DNA from: Pseudomonas mandelii
Lineage (GTDB): Bacteria > Pseudomonadota > Gammaproteobacteria > Pseudomonadales > Pseudomonadaceae
NCBI RefSeq assembly: GCF_006438925.1
Contig: NZ_RCZA01000008.1
Location: forward strand, 249,126-313,125
DNA length: 64,000 nucleotides
Direction: 5' to 3'
Shown here: positions 16,051-24,469 of the stretch, in pieces
Numbering within the stretch: the first letter of the stretch is position 1
Layout: every line of letters starts with the position of its first letter
Position numbers and translations under genes: made by a program
The notes under the pieces: generated by a model
Seen by the model: only the letters and a program-made list of their open reading frames with translations
What the model was told of the DNA's origin: nothing
The model's database searches: none

Positions 16051-16998
16051 ATGGCTACTTACCCGCTTTCTGCACAGATGATGGCTTTCGTCGAGAAAAC
16101 CGTCAGCTTCAACAGCACCAACAGCACCAACAGCACCAACAGCACCAACAGCAGCCTCGCCGGTTTGCGTCAGGCCTACAGCGACATGTGCCTGGCATTC
16201 ACCCCGTCTCGTCCCGCCGGGCTTTATGTGGTGGATTTCGAATTGGCCGGGGTGCCGGTGCGGTCTTATCAACCGCCGGTTTCGTCACCGACCGGCGGTT
16301 GCCCGTGCATCGTTTATCTGCACGGCGGCGGTTGGGTGGTGGGGGACCTGGATTCCCATGACTTCATTTGCGCCGAACTGGCGTCGACGCTCGGCGTGCT
16401 GGTGATCGCGGTCGATTATCGGCTGGCGCCGGAACATCCGTTTCCAGCGGCGTTCGAGGATTGCCTGGGTGTCTGGCGCGCACTACGGACCGGGCCATTC
16501 CGGCTCGATCCCGAGCGAACGTTGGTGGCCGGGGACAGCGCCGGCGGCAACCTGGCGGCGGCGTTGTGCCTGGCGTTGCGCGATGCGGGCGAGCCATTGC
16601 CAGCGGCGCAGGTCCTGATTTACCCGGGGCTGGGCGGTGATTACCGATTGCCGTCGCGCAGCGAGTGCAGCGACGCTCCCTTGCTCAGCAGCAGCGATGT
16701 GGATTGTTATCACACCCTGTACTTGCGCGGCACTGGACAGCCGAATGCCTATGCGATGCCGTTGCTCGCCGAGGATTTCAGGGGGTTACCGCCGGCCATG
16801 ATCGCCGTGGCGCAATTCGACCCGTTACGCGATGACGGCATGCTCTACGCCGAGCGACTGAACGCAGCAGATGTGACCGCGACGCTTTACTACGGCGAGG
16901 GGTTGGTTCACGGCTGTCTGCGGGCCCGGGGGCAGGTCGCCGAGGTCGATGCACTCTATGAAACGCTGCTCGGCTATTTGTCTGAAAAAACAGGCTGA
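16051..16998 (+). CDS. HSL-family alpha/beta hydrolase (acetyl esterase-like)
   Basis: 315-residue hydrolase of the hormone-sensitive lipase family. The start is ATG 16051 (MATYPLSAQMMAFV); the open frame extends upstream only through REP sequence. The oxyanion motif is YLHGGGWVVGD, the nucleophile elbow GDSAGGN (Ser near residue 156), and the acid and base are in AQFDPLRDDG and LVHGCLRA. There is no signal peptide, so it is probably a cytosolic carboxylesterase acting on short-chain esters; the natural substrate is unknown. An unusual Asn-Ser-Thr repeat at residues 21-35 is encoded by a 9-bp microsatellite and precedes the catalytic core. Confidence 0.88.
   Translation: MATYPLSAQMMAFVEKTVSFNSTNSTNSTNSTNSSLAGLRQAYSDMCLAFTPSRPAGLYVVDFELAGVPVRSYQPPVSSPTGGCPCIVYLHGGGWVVGDLDSHDFICAELASTLGVLVIAVDYRLAPEHPFPAAFEDCLGVWRALRTGPFRLDPERTLVAGDSAGGNLAAALCLALRDAGEPLPAAQVLIYPGLGGDYRLPSRSECSDAPLLSSSDVDCYHTLYLRGTGQPNAYAMPLLAEDFRGLPPAMIAVAQFDPLRDDGMLYAERLNAADVTATLYYGEGLVHGCLRARGQVAEVDALYETLLGYLSEKTG
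16111..16155. repeat. In-frame 9-bp microsatellite (AACAGCACC)
   Basis: Four perfect copies of AACAGCACC (16111-16146) followed by AACAGCAGC, encoding (Asn-Ser-Thr)4-Asn-Ser-Ser near the N-terminus of the esterase. Gain or loss of units would change protein length but not frame. Confidence 0.95.
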
Positions 16999-17111
16999 AA
17001 AACTCTGATTCTGCAAGGCATGCTCATTGGCGTAATTCGGGTTTATGATGCCGGACGGCAGAATAATAGAAGTCCCCCCAGGGATGACCTCGACCCCTTA
17101 CGGAGCGCTCA

Positions 17112-18083
17112 ATGCAGACTTTGTACCCGCAGATCAAACCCCACGCCCGGCACGATCTGGCCGTCGATGAAACCCACACGCTGTATGTCGACGAAAGCGG
17201 TTCGCCGGAAGGTTTGCCGGTCGTGTTCATTCACGGCGGCCCCGGCGCCGGGTGTGATGCCCAGAGCCGTCGGTATTTCGATCCAAACCTGTATCGCATC
17301 GTGACCTTCGACCAGCGTGGTTGCGGTCGCTCCACGCCCCACGCCAGCCTGGAAAACAACACCACCTGGGATCTGGTCGCCGACCTTGAGCGAATTCGCC
17401 AGCACCTTGGCATCGATAAGTGGGTGTTGTTCGGCGGTTCATGGGGCTCGACCCTGGCGCTTGCCTATGCGCAAACCCACCCGGAGCGTGTGCACGGTCT
17501 GATTCTGCGCGGGATTTTTCTCTGCCGCCCGCAGGAAATCGAGTGGTTCTACCAGTGTGGCGCCAGTCGTCTGTTCCCCGATTACTGGCAGGACTACATC
17601 GCGCCGATCCCGCTGGACGAGCGCGAAGACTTGCTCTCGGCTTTCCACAAACGCCTGATCGGCAACGATCAGATTGCCCAGATGCACGCGGCCAAAGCCT
17701 GGTCCACCTGGGAAGGCCGGACCGCCACCCTGCGCCCGAACCCGATGGTGGTCGATCGTTTCTCCGAGCCACAGCGCGCGTTGTCCATCGCCCGCATCGA
17801 ATGTCACTACTTCACCAACAATGCGTTCCTTGAGCCAAACCAGCTGATCCGCGACATGGGCAAGATCGCCCATTTGCCTGGCGTGATCGTCCACGGTCGC
17901 TACGACGTGATCTGCCCGCTGGACAACGCCTGGGAACTGCATCAGAACTGGCCGAACAGTGAATTGCAGGTGATCCGAGATGCTGGCCATGCCGCCTCCG
18001 AACCTGGCATTACTGACGCACTGGTTCGCGCCGCCGATCTGATGGCCCATCGTCTGCTCGACCTGGCCCCTGAAGAAGCATGA
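17112..18083 (+). CDS. pip: Proline iminopeptidase
   Basis: 323-residue alpha/beta hydrolase of peptidase family S33 that removes N-terminal proline from peptides in the cytosol. The N-terminal VDESGSPEGLPVVFIHGGPGAGC segment holds the HGGPG oxyanion motif, the nucleophile is in LFGGSWGSTLALAYAQ, the family stretch DQRGCGRSTP is present, and the catalytic Asp and His are in HGRYDVICPL and DAGHAASEP. Start ATG 17112 follows TACGGAGCG. It overlaps dtd by four bases (ATGA), so they form a two-gene unit, an order also found in other pseudomonads. Confidence 0.95.
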   Translation: MQTLYPQIKPHARHDLAVDETHTLYVDESGSPEGLPVVFIHGGPGAGCDAQSRRYFDPNLYRIVTFDQRGCGRSTPHASLENNTTWDLVADLERIRQHLGIDKWVLFGGSWGSTLALAYAQTHPERVHGLILRGIFLCRPQEIEWFYQCGASRLFPDYWQDYIAPIPLDEREDLLSAFHKRLIGNDQIAQMHAAKAWSTWEGRTATLRPNPMVVDRFSEPQRALSIARIECHYFTNNAFLEPNQLIRDMGKIAHLPGVIVHGRYDVICPLDNAWELHQNWPNSELQVIRDAGHAASEPGITDALVRAADLMAHRLLDLAPEEA

Positions 18084-18517
18084 AGGGCCTGCTGCAACGC
18101 GTGCGTGGCGCGCGAGTCGAGGTAGCGGGGGAGGTGGTTGGCGCCGTCGATCAGGGATTGCTGGTGCTGGTGGCGGTCGAGCCCGAGGATACTCGGGCCA
18201 GCGCCGACAAACTTCTGCAGAAACTGCTTAACTATCGAGTGTTCAGTGACGCTGAGGGCAAGATGAATCTGTCCCTGGCGGATGTAGGCGGTGGGTTGCT
18301 GCTGGTCTCACAGTTCACCCTGGCCGCCGATACCAAGAGCGGGTTGCGTCCGAGTTTTTCGACCGCCGCCCCTCCTGCCTTGGGCGAGGAGCTTTTCGAC
18401 TATTTATTAGGTAAGGCGAAACAGGTGCATGGCACTGTGGCATCAGGTAGATTCGGCGCGGATATGCAGGTGCACCTGGTCAATGACGGCCCGGTAACCT
18501 TCCTGTTACAGACCTGA
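18080..18517 (+). CDS. dtd: D-aminoacyl-tRNA deacylase
   Basis: 145-residue DTD, which hydrolyses D-aminoacyl-tRNA (and glycyl-tRNA-Ala), keeping D-amino acids out of translation. The start is MKGLLQRVRGARVEV; the active-site motif SQFTLAADTKSGLRPSF is at residues 78-94, and the family Gly-cisPro pair is in NDGPVTFLL at the C-terminus. The family length is about 145. It is translationally coupled to pip. No clear terminator follows, though the next gene has its own long leader. Confidence 0.97.
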   Translation: MKGLLQRVRGARVEVAGEVVGAVDQGLLVLVAVEPEDTRASADKLLQKLLNYRVFSDAEGKMNLSLADVGGGLLLVSQFTLAADTKSGLRPSFSTAAPPALGEELFDYLLGKAKQVHGTVASGRFGADMQVHLVNDGPVTFLLQT

Positions 18518-18724
18518 AAGCGCTTGAAACATGTTTTTAAGGGCTTTTCGACTGAAAACAGGCGTTTTTCGCGATAAATACTTTGTTACCCCTGATGCGT
18601 TGTAACGCGGCCTACTAGATAATCGCGCGCTACGGGGATCAGCGTTCGTTGGTCCATTTTGACTTAGGTAGAGACTTGTCCTGGACCTCTTGGGGAATCA
18701 TTTAGCCCCATAGGAGTCGGAACA

Positions 18725-18796
18725 ATGCTCGCCAACTTGGCAAGAGTGGTCTGTAGGGTCGGTTTTTTCATGCCGTACACCTCACAGGCACTTTAA
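18725..18796 (+). CDS. Candidate 23-residue leader peptide upstream of opgG
   Basis: ATG at 18725 has a near-ideal Shine-Dalgarno (TAGGAGT, core 18712-18716, 8-nt spacer) and reads MLANLARVVCRVGFFMPYTSQAL before TAA at 18794-18796, 42 nt before the opgG GTG. A short hairpin (TGGGG...CCCCA, 18691-18710) lies just upstream of the Shine-Dalgarno, and a run of six T (from about 18807) follows GTTGG, which could pair with CCAAC inside the ORF. It may be an upstream ORF controlling opgGH, but protein-level evidence is lacking and a chance ORF is possible. The rest of the 18518-18838 gap holds no other gene that I can support. Confidence 0.45.
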   Translation: MLANLARVVCRVGFFMPYTSQAL

Positions 18797-18838
18797 CTGG
18801 CCGTTGGTTTTTTGATCTGTTTTCGGCGAGGGTTGCTC

Positions 18839-20674
18839 GTGATTGTTAGTCCCTGTAATGCAAAATTGTCTGCCAAACGGTTACGAAGCGCTCTGGTAGC
18901 GGGCTCTGCACTGCTCTGCCTGCTCAGCGCCGGTCAGCTTTGGGCATTCAATCTGGATGATGTATCGGTCAAGGCAAAAGAGCTGGCCGGGCAGAAATAC
19001 GAAGCTCCGCGCAGTAACCTGCCGAACGAGTTCCGCGAAATGAAATTCGCGGACTATCAAAAAATTCGTTTCCTGACCGAAAAAGCCGAGTGGGCCGATC
19101 AGAAAACCCCGTTCAAGCTGTCGTTCTATCACCAGGGTATGCATTTCGATACACCGGTGAAAATCAACGAAATCACAGCTAACACCGTCGAAGAGATCAA
19201 ATACGACCCAAGTCGTTTCGATTTCGGCGATCTGAAGTTCGATCCTAAAGCCACCGAGCAACTGGGTTATGCCGGTTTCCGTGTGCTGTACCCGATCAAC
19301 AAGGCTGACAAGCAAGACGAAATCATGACCATGCTCGGCGCGAGTTACTTCCGCGTTGTCGGCAAGGGTCACACCTATGGCTTGTCCGCTCGCGGCATGG
19401 CCATCGATACCGCGTTGCCGTCCGGCGAAGAATTCCCGCGCTTCACCGAATTCTGGATTCAACAGCCAAAACCGGGTGACAAGCACCTGGTGATCTTTGC
19501 GCTGCTGGATTCGCCACGCGCGACCGGTGCCTATCGCCTGACCCTGCGTCCGGGCAGCGACACCGTTGTCGACGTCAAGGCCCAGATGTTCCTGCGTGAC
19601 AAGGTCACCAAGCTTGGCGTTGCGCCGCTGACCAGCATGTTCCTGTTCGGCGCCAATCAGCCGTCGAAAGTGCTGAACTACCGTCGCGAACTGCACGATT
19701 CCAGCGGTCTGTCGATCCATGCCGGCAATGGCGAATGGATCTGGCGCCCACTGAACAACCCGAAACACCTGGCGGTGAGCAACTTCTCGATCGAGAACCC
19801 GCGCGGTTTCGGCCTGCTGCAACGTGGCCGCGACTTCAGCCACTACGAAGACCTCGACGACCGCTACGACAAGCGCCCAAGTGCCTGGATCGAACCAAAA
19901 GGCGATTGGGGCAAGGGCTCCGTCGATCTGGTAGAGATTCCGACTGCCGACGAAACCAACGACAATATCGTTGCGTTCTGGAGTCCGGAAAAACTGCCTG
20001 AGCCTGGTCAGCCGCTGGACGTCGCTTATCGCATGCACTGGACCATCGACGAAGCCGCACTTCACGCACCGGACAGCGCCTGGGTTCAACAGACCCTGCG
20101 TTCCACGGGTGACGTGAAACAGTCCAACCTGATCCGTCAGCCGGACGGCAGCGTTGCTTATCTGGTGGACTTCGAAGGCCCGTCCCTTGCGGCATTGCCG
20201 GAAACTGCGGACGTTCGTAGCCAGGTCAGCGTTGGCGACAATGCCGAGCTGGTCGAGAACAGTGTGCGTTACAACCCTGAAACCAAAGGCTGGCGCCTGA
20301 CGTTACGGATGAAGATCAAGGATCCGGGCAAGCCTACCGAGATGCGTGCTGCACTGGTCGAGAACATCGTGCCTGCCGACCTGGCCAAAACATCGTATCC
20401 GGCATCCAATTCTTCCGTCGCCAAGGCTGACAAGATTGCCGCTCGGCAGCAGGAGAAGCTGGACAAGGAAGCCAAGGAAACCAAGCAAGCTGAAGCCAAG
20501 CAGGTTGAAACCAAGCAGGTCGAAGCCAAGCCAGCCGCAGTTTCCAAGGACAAGGACAACAAAGACGCCAAGCAGCCAGTTGCTGCCGAAGCGGCCCCAG
20601 CCACACCGGAATCGGTACCGACTGAAGAAGTCCTGACCGAGACCTGGAGCTACCAGTTGCCTGCCGATGAGTAA
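18839..20674 (+). CDS. opgG: Periplasmic glucan biosynthesis protein OpgG/MdoG
   Basis: 611-residue periplasmic protein needed for osmoregulated periplasmic glucan synthesis, probably forming branches on the backbone made by OpgH. The start is GTG 18839 (MIVSPCNAKLSAKRL), preceded by GGCGAGGG; the frame is open further upstream but this N-terminus is typical of Pseudomonas. A signal peptide ends around LLSAGQLWA. MdoG domain motifs are RFLTEKAEWA, LGASYFRVVGKG, YGLSARGMAIDTA, FPRFTEFWI and HYEDLDDRYD. The last 75 residues are an unusual Lys/Glu/Gln-rich and then Pro/Ala-rich tail (TKQAEAKQVETKQVEAKP). It overlaps opgH by eight bases. Confidence 0.95.
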   Translation: MIVSPCNAKLSAKRLRSALVAGSALLCLLSAGQLWAFNLDDVSVKAKELAGQKYEAPRSNLPNEFREMKFADYQKIRFLTEKAEWADQKTPFKLSFYHQGMHFDTPVKINEITANTVEEIKYDPSRFDFGDLKFDPKATEQLGYAGFRVLYPINKADKQDEIMTMLGASYFRVVGKGHTYGLSARGMAIDTALPSGEEFPRFTEFWIQQPKPGDKHLVIFALLDSPRATGAYRLTLRPGSDTVVDVKAQMFLRDKVTKLGVAPLTSMFLFGANQPSKVLNYRRELHDSSGLSIHAGNGEWIWRPLNNPKHLAVSNFSIENPRGFGLLQRGRDFSHYEDLDDRYDKRPSAWIEPKGDWGKGSVDLVEIPTADETNDNIVAFWSPEKLPEPGQPLDVAYRMHWTIDEAALHAPDSAWVQQTLRSTGDVKQSNLIRQPDGSVAYLVDFEGPSLAALPETADVRSQVSVGDNAELVENSVRYNPETKGWRLTLRMKIKDPGKPTEMRAALVENIVPADLAKTSYPASNSSVAKADKIAARQQEKLDKEAKETKQAEAKQVETKQVEAKPAAVSKDKDNKDAKQPVAAEAAPATPESVPTEEVLTETWSYQLPADE

Positions 20675-23237
20675 TTCTCAAGTACAGCCAGAGACTCTTG
20701 CCGAGTATCTGGCGCATCTACCAATGACCGACGAGCAGCGCGCGGAACTCGCGGGCTGCCAGTCTTTCAGCGAATTGCATGAGCGCCTTTCGTCCTCGAC
20801 GTTCGACGCGCCGACCGAGGCTGCTCAAGCCTCGGTGGGTCGTCGCCTGACCCTGAACACCGCCGAAGAACTGGCCGACGCTGAAATGCTGGTGCTCGAC
20901 GCCAGCGGTCGGGTCTGCCTGCGGGCAACCCCGCCGATTCGTCGGACCAAAGTCGTGCCGGAGCCGTGGCGCACCAACATTCTGGTGCGTGGCTGGCGTC
21001 GTCTGACCGGTCGCACCAATCCACCGGCCCCGCCGAAGGATGAAAATGTGCTGCCGGCGGCTCGCTGGCGCACCGTCGGTTCGATCCGCCGCTACATTCT
21101 GCTGGTATTGATGCTCGGTCAGACCATCGTCGCCGGCTGGTACATGAAAGGCATCATGCCGTACCAGGGCTGGTCGTTCGTCGACCTGAACGAAGTCCTG
21201 CACCAGCCGTTCCTGCAAACCGTCACGCAAGTGCTGCCGTATGCGCTGCAAACCAGCATCCTGATTCTGTTCGGGATTCTGTTCTGCTGGGTGTCGGCCG
21301 GTTTCTGGACAGCGCTGATGGGCTTTCTCGAGTTGCTCACAGGCCATGACAAATACCGCATTTCCGGCAAAAGCGCCGGTAACGAGCCGATCCCCAAGGA
21401 CGCGCGCACTGCACTGGTGATGCCGATCTGCAACGAAGACGTGCCGCGGGTATTTGCAGGTCTGCGGGCGACCTTCGAGTCAGTCGCGGCCACGGGTGAC
21501 CTGGATCGCTTCGACTTCTTTGTCCTCAGCGACAGTAACGACGCCGATATCTGCGTTGCCGAGCAACAAGCCTGGCTGGACGTCTGCCGTGAAGCCAAGG
21601 GCTTCGGCAAGATCTTCTATCGCCGCCGTCGCCGTCGCGTCAAGCGTAAAAGCGGTAACCTCGACGACTTCTGCCGTCGTTGGGGCGGTGATTACAAGTA
21701 CATGGTCGTGCTCGACGCGGACTCCGTGATGAGCGGCGATTGCCTGACCAGTCTGGTGCGCTTGATGGAAGCCACCCCGGACGCCGGGATCATCCAGACC
21801 GCGCCGCGCGCGTCTGGCATGGACACGTTGTATGCACGCATGCAGCAGTTCGCCACCCGCGTGTACGGTCCGCTGTTTACCGCCGGTCTGCACTTCTGGC
21901 AGTTGGGCGAATCCCACTACTGGGGCCACAACGCCATCATCCGCATGAAGCCGTTCATCGAGCACTGCGCCCTGGCGCCGTTGCCCGGTAAAGGCGCGTT
22001 TGCCGGTGCCATTCTGTCCCATGACTTCGTTGAAGCGGCGCTGATGCGCCGTGCCGGCTGGGGCGTGTGGATTGCCTACGACTTGCCGGGCAGCTACGAA
22101 GAATTGCCGCCGAACCTGCTGGACGAACTCAAGCGTGACCGTCGCTGGTGTCACGGCAACCTGATGAACTTCCGGTTGTTCCTGGTAAAAGGCATGCACC
22201 CGGTGCACCGTGCGGTGTTCCTGACGGGCGTGATGTCTTACTTGTCGGCGCCGTTGTGGTTCTTCTTCCTCGTGCTGTCGACGGCGCTGCTGGCGGTCAA
22301 CACGCTGATGGAGCCGCAGTACTTCCTTGAGCCACGTCAGCTCTATCCGTTGTGGCCACAATGGCACCCGGACAAGGCGATCGCGCTGTTCTCGACCACC
22401 GTCGTGCTGCTGTTCCTGCCGAAGCTGTTGAGCATCATCCTGATCTGGGCCAAGGGCGCGAAAGAGTTCGGTGGCAAGTTCAAGGTGACCCTGTCGATGC
22501 TGCTGGAGATGCTGTTCTCCATGCTGCTGGCGCCGGTACGGATGATTTTCCACACCCGCTTCGTGCTCGCCGCGTTCCTCGGCTGGGCTGCGACCTGGAA
22601 CTCGCCGCAACGTGACGACGACTCCACGCCATGGAGCGAAGCGGTCAAACGCCACGGTCCGCAAACCTTGCTGGGCTTCTTCTGGGCCCTGTTGGTGATC
22701 TGGCTGAACCCGAGCTTCCTCTGGTGGCTGGTGCCGATCGTCGGTTCGTTGATGCTGTCGATTCCGGTATCGGTGATCTCCAGTCGAGTTGGCCTGGGCC
22801 TCAAGTCCCGTGACGAAAGCCTGTTCCTGATCCCTGAGGAATACAATCCGCCACAGGCGTTGCTGGCGACCGACCAGTACACCCACGAAAACCGTTGGCA
22901 TGCGCTGAACGACGGCTTCGTCCGGGCAGTGGTCGATCCACAGCAGAACGCCTTGGCGTGCTCGCTGGCGACGTCCCGCCACCGTGAGGCCGAGCCGATC
23001 GAATGGCTGCGGATCGAACGGGTTCGTCATGCGCTGAAAGCCGGGCCTGAGGGTCTGAACAACAATGAGCGCGTGCAACTGCTCAGTGACCCGGTAGCAC
23101 TGGGTCGTCTGCATGAGCAGATCTGGAGCGAAGGTCACCCCGAGTGGCTGGAAGCGTGGCGTAAATCGGTGAAAGCCGATCCCCATGCACCGCTGTTGCC
23201 GCTCAAACCGCTGAGTGCGCAGCCTCAGTTGGCGTGA
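20667..23237 (+). CDS. opgH: Glucans biosynthesis glucosyltransferase OpgH/MdoH
   Basis: 856-residue inner-membrane GT2 glucosyltransferase that makes the beta-1,2-linked glucan backbone from UDP-glucose and passes it to the periplasm. The cytosolic catalytic domain follows two N-terminal membrane helices (about residues 140-230) and shows TALVMPICNEDVPRV, FVLSDSNDAD, VVLDADSVMSG and the late RRWCHGN motif (QxxRW-like). A further cluster of membrane helices runs through about residues 515-710. It begins within the last eight bases of opgG. Length and layout match the family. Confidence 0.97.
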   Translation: MSNSQVQPETLAEYLAHLPMTDEQRAELAGCQSFSELHERLSSSTFDAPTEAAQASVGRRLTLNTAEELADAEMLVLDASGRVCLRATPPIRRTKVVPEPWRTNILVRGWRRLTGRTNPPAPPKDENVLPAARWRTVGSIRRYILLVLMLGQTIVAGWYMKGIMPYQGWSFVDLNEVLHQPFLQTVTQVLPYALQTSILILFGILFCWVSAGFWTALMGFLELLTGHDKYRISGKSAGNEPIPKDARTALVMPICNEDVPRVFAGLRATFESVAATGDLDRFDFFVLSDSNDADICVAEQQAWLDVCREAKGFGKIFYRRRRRRVKRKSGNLDDFCRRWGGDYKYMVVLDADSVMSGDCLTSLVRLMEATPDAGIIQTAPRASGMDTLYARMQQFATRVYGPLFTAGLHFWQLGESHYWGHNAIIRMKPFIEHCALAPLPGKGAFAGAILSHDFVEAALMRRAGWGVWIAYDLPGSYEELPPNLLDELKRDRRWCHGNLMNFRLFLVKGMHPVHRAVFLTGVMSYLSAPLWFFFLVLSTALLAVNTLMEPQYFLEPRQLYPLWPQWHPDKAIALFSTTVVLLFLPKLLSIILIWAKGAKEFGGKFKVTLSMLLEMLFSMLLAPVRMIFHTRFVLAAFLGWAATWNSPQRDDDSTPWSEAVKRHGPQTLLGFFWALLVIWLNPSFLWWLVPIVGSLMLSIPVSVISSRVGLGLKSRDESLFLIPEEYNPPQALLATDQYTHENRWHALNDGFVRAVVDPQQNALACSLATSRHREAEPIEWLRIERVRHALKAGPEGLNNNERVQLLSDPVALGRLHEQIWSEGHPEWLEAWRKSVKADPHAPLLPLKPLSAQPQLA

Positions 23238-23275
23238 TGAAATCCCCCCGCATCCTTTGGGATCGGGGGCGCTTC

Positions 23276-23347
23276 AAAAAGATCGCAGCCTTCGGCAGCT
23301 CCTACAGGGTGTACATCTGTAGGAGCTGCCGAAGGCTGCGATCTTTT
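23276..23347. repeat. REP pair, AGGAGCTGCCGAAGGCTGCGATC type
   Basis: Near-perfect inverted arms AAAAGATCGCAGCCTTCGGC... and ...GCCGAAGGCTGCGATCTTTT with an 11-nt loop between the CTCCTACAG and CTGTAGGAG ends. It follows opgH and may act as its 3' stabiliser or terminator. Confidence 0.92.
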
Positions 23348-23386
23348 GCTTTCCGCCCACCGAAACAACAAATCCCACCCAAACCC

Positions 23387-23414
23387 TTGTGCAAACGAAC
23401 GAGTGCGTTAGCAT
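23387..23414 (+). promoter_or_regulatory. Possible sigma-70 promoter of the amino acid ABC operon
   Basis: TTGTGC (23387-23392) and TAGCAT (23409-23414) with a 16-nt spacer lie between the REP pair and the binding-protein gene. Both boxes are imperfect, so this is only a candidate. Confidence 0.3.
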
Positions 23415-23524
23415 CCGTCCCCGAATTGGTGCGCCCGGACAACTTTCTGTTCGTATCTGCCGGTTTTCCAAGGAAAACCCGCAGTTTGCGCGCCTCACAA
23501 CGCGATGGTTTTGGGGACTTGATG

Positions 23525-24322
23525 ATGAAGAAGTATCTCTCGATGCTGCTGGTCGGCGTCACGGCATTGGTTGCAGTCAACGCGGCGCACGCCGGCGCCA
23601 TCGATGACGCGGTCAAGCGCGGCACGCTGAAAGTCGGCATGGACCCGACCTACATGCCGTTCGAAATGACCAACAAGCGCGGTGAAATCATCGGCTTCGA
23701 AGTCGACCTCCTCAAAGCCATGACCAAGGCCATGGGCGTCAAGCTGGAGATGGTTTCCACCGGCTACGACGGCATTATCCCGGCCTTGCTCACCGACAAG
23801 TTCGACATGATCGGCAGCGGCATGACCCTGACCCAGGAGCGCAACCTGCGCCTGAACTTCAGCGAACCGTTCATCGTGGTGGGCCAGACCCTGCTGATCC
23901 GCAAGGAACTGGAAGGCACCATCAAGTCCTATAAAGACCTGAACACCGCCGACTACCGCATCACTTCCAAGCTCGGCACCACTGGCGAGATGGTGGCCAA
24001 AAAGCTTATCTCCAAAGCCAACTACCACGGCTACGACAACGAGCAGGAAGCCGTGCTTGACGTGGTCAACGGCAAGGCCGACGCCTTTATCTACGACGCG
24101 CCTTACAACGTCGTGGCCGTGAACAAGGTCGGTGCTGGCAAACTGGTGTTCCTCGACAAGCCGTTCACCTACGAGCCGCTGGCCTTCGGCCTGAAGAAGG
24201 GTGACTACGACAGCATCAACTTCATCAATAACTTCCTGCGCCAGATCCACGAAGACGGCACCTACGATCGCATCCATGACAAGTGGTTCAAAGACACCGC
24301 TTGGCTCAAGGACATGGAATAA
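23525..24322 (+). CDS. Polar amino acid ABC importer, binding protein
   Basis: 265-residue periplasmic binding protein of SBP family 3. I chose ATG 23525 (MKKYLSMLLVGVTALVAVNAAHAG) because GGGGA ends 7 nt upstream; ATG 23522 is equally in frame. A Sec signal peptide is cut after AHA. Family motifs are LKVGMDPTYMPFEMTNKRGE (ligand-binding Arg/Asp region), GFEVDLLKAM, DKFDMIGSGMTLTQERN and ADAFIYDAPY. It is followed by its permease and ATPase. The same three-gene set follows opgGH in P. aeruginosa. Substrate not evident from sequence. Confidence 0.9.
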   Translation: MKKYLSMLLVGVTALVAVNAAHAGAIDDAVKRGTLKVGMDPTYMPFEMTNKRGEIIGFEVDLLKAMTKAMGVKLEMVSTGYDGIIPALLTDKFDMIGSGMTLTQERNLRLNFSEPFIVVGQTLLIRKELEGTIKSYKDLNTADYRITSKLGTTGEMVAKKLISKANYHGYDNEQEAVLDVVNGKADAFIYDAPYNVVAVNKVGAGKLVFLDKPFTYEPLAFGLKKGDYDSINFINNFLRQIHEDGTYDRIHDKWFKDTAWLKDME

Positions 24323-24350
24323 GGCCCGGTCAGTTAGACCGCGCCGCTCC

Positions 24351-24427
24351 CATCGCCAGCAGGCTGGCTCCCACAGGGGATTTGTGTACGCCACTGATCC
24401 AGTGTGGGAGCCAGCCTGCTGGCGATG
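24351..24427. repeat. REP pair, variant TGTGGGAGCCAGCCTGCTGGCGATG
   Basis: Arms CATCGCCAGCAGGCTGGCTCCCACA (from 24351) and TGTGGGAGCCAGCCTGCTGGCGATG (to 24427), perfect 25-nt inverted copies separated by 27 nt. This is a distinct subtype of the common REP with compensating changes in both arms. It lies inside the ABC operon. Confidence 0.92.
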
Positions 24428-24469
24428 ACGGCCTTCCTGGCGACACAACTTTCGGATTTTGCTAAACCC

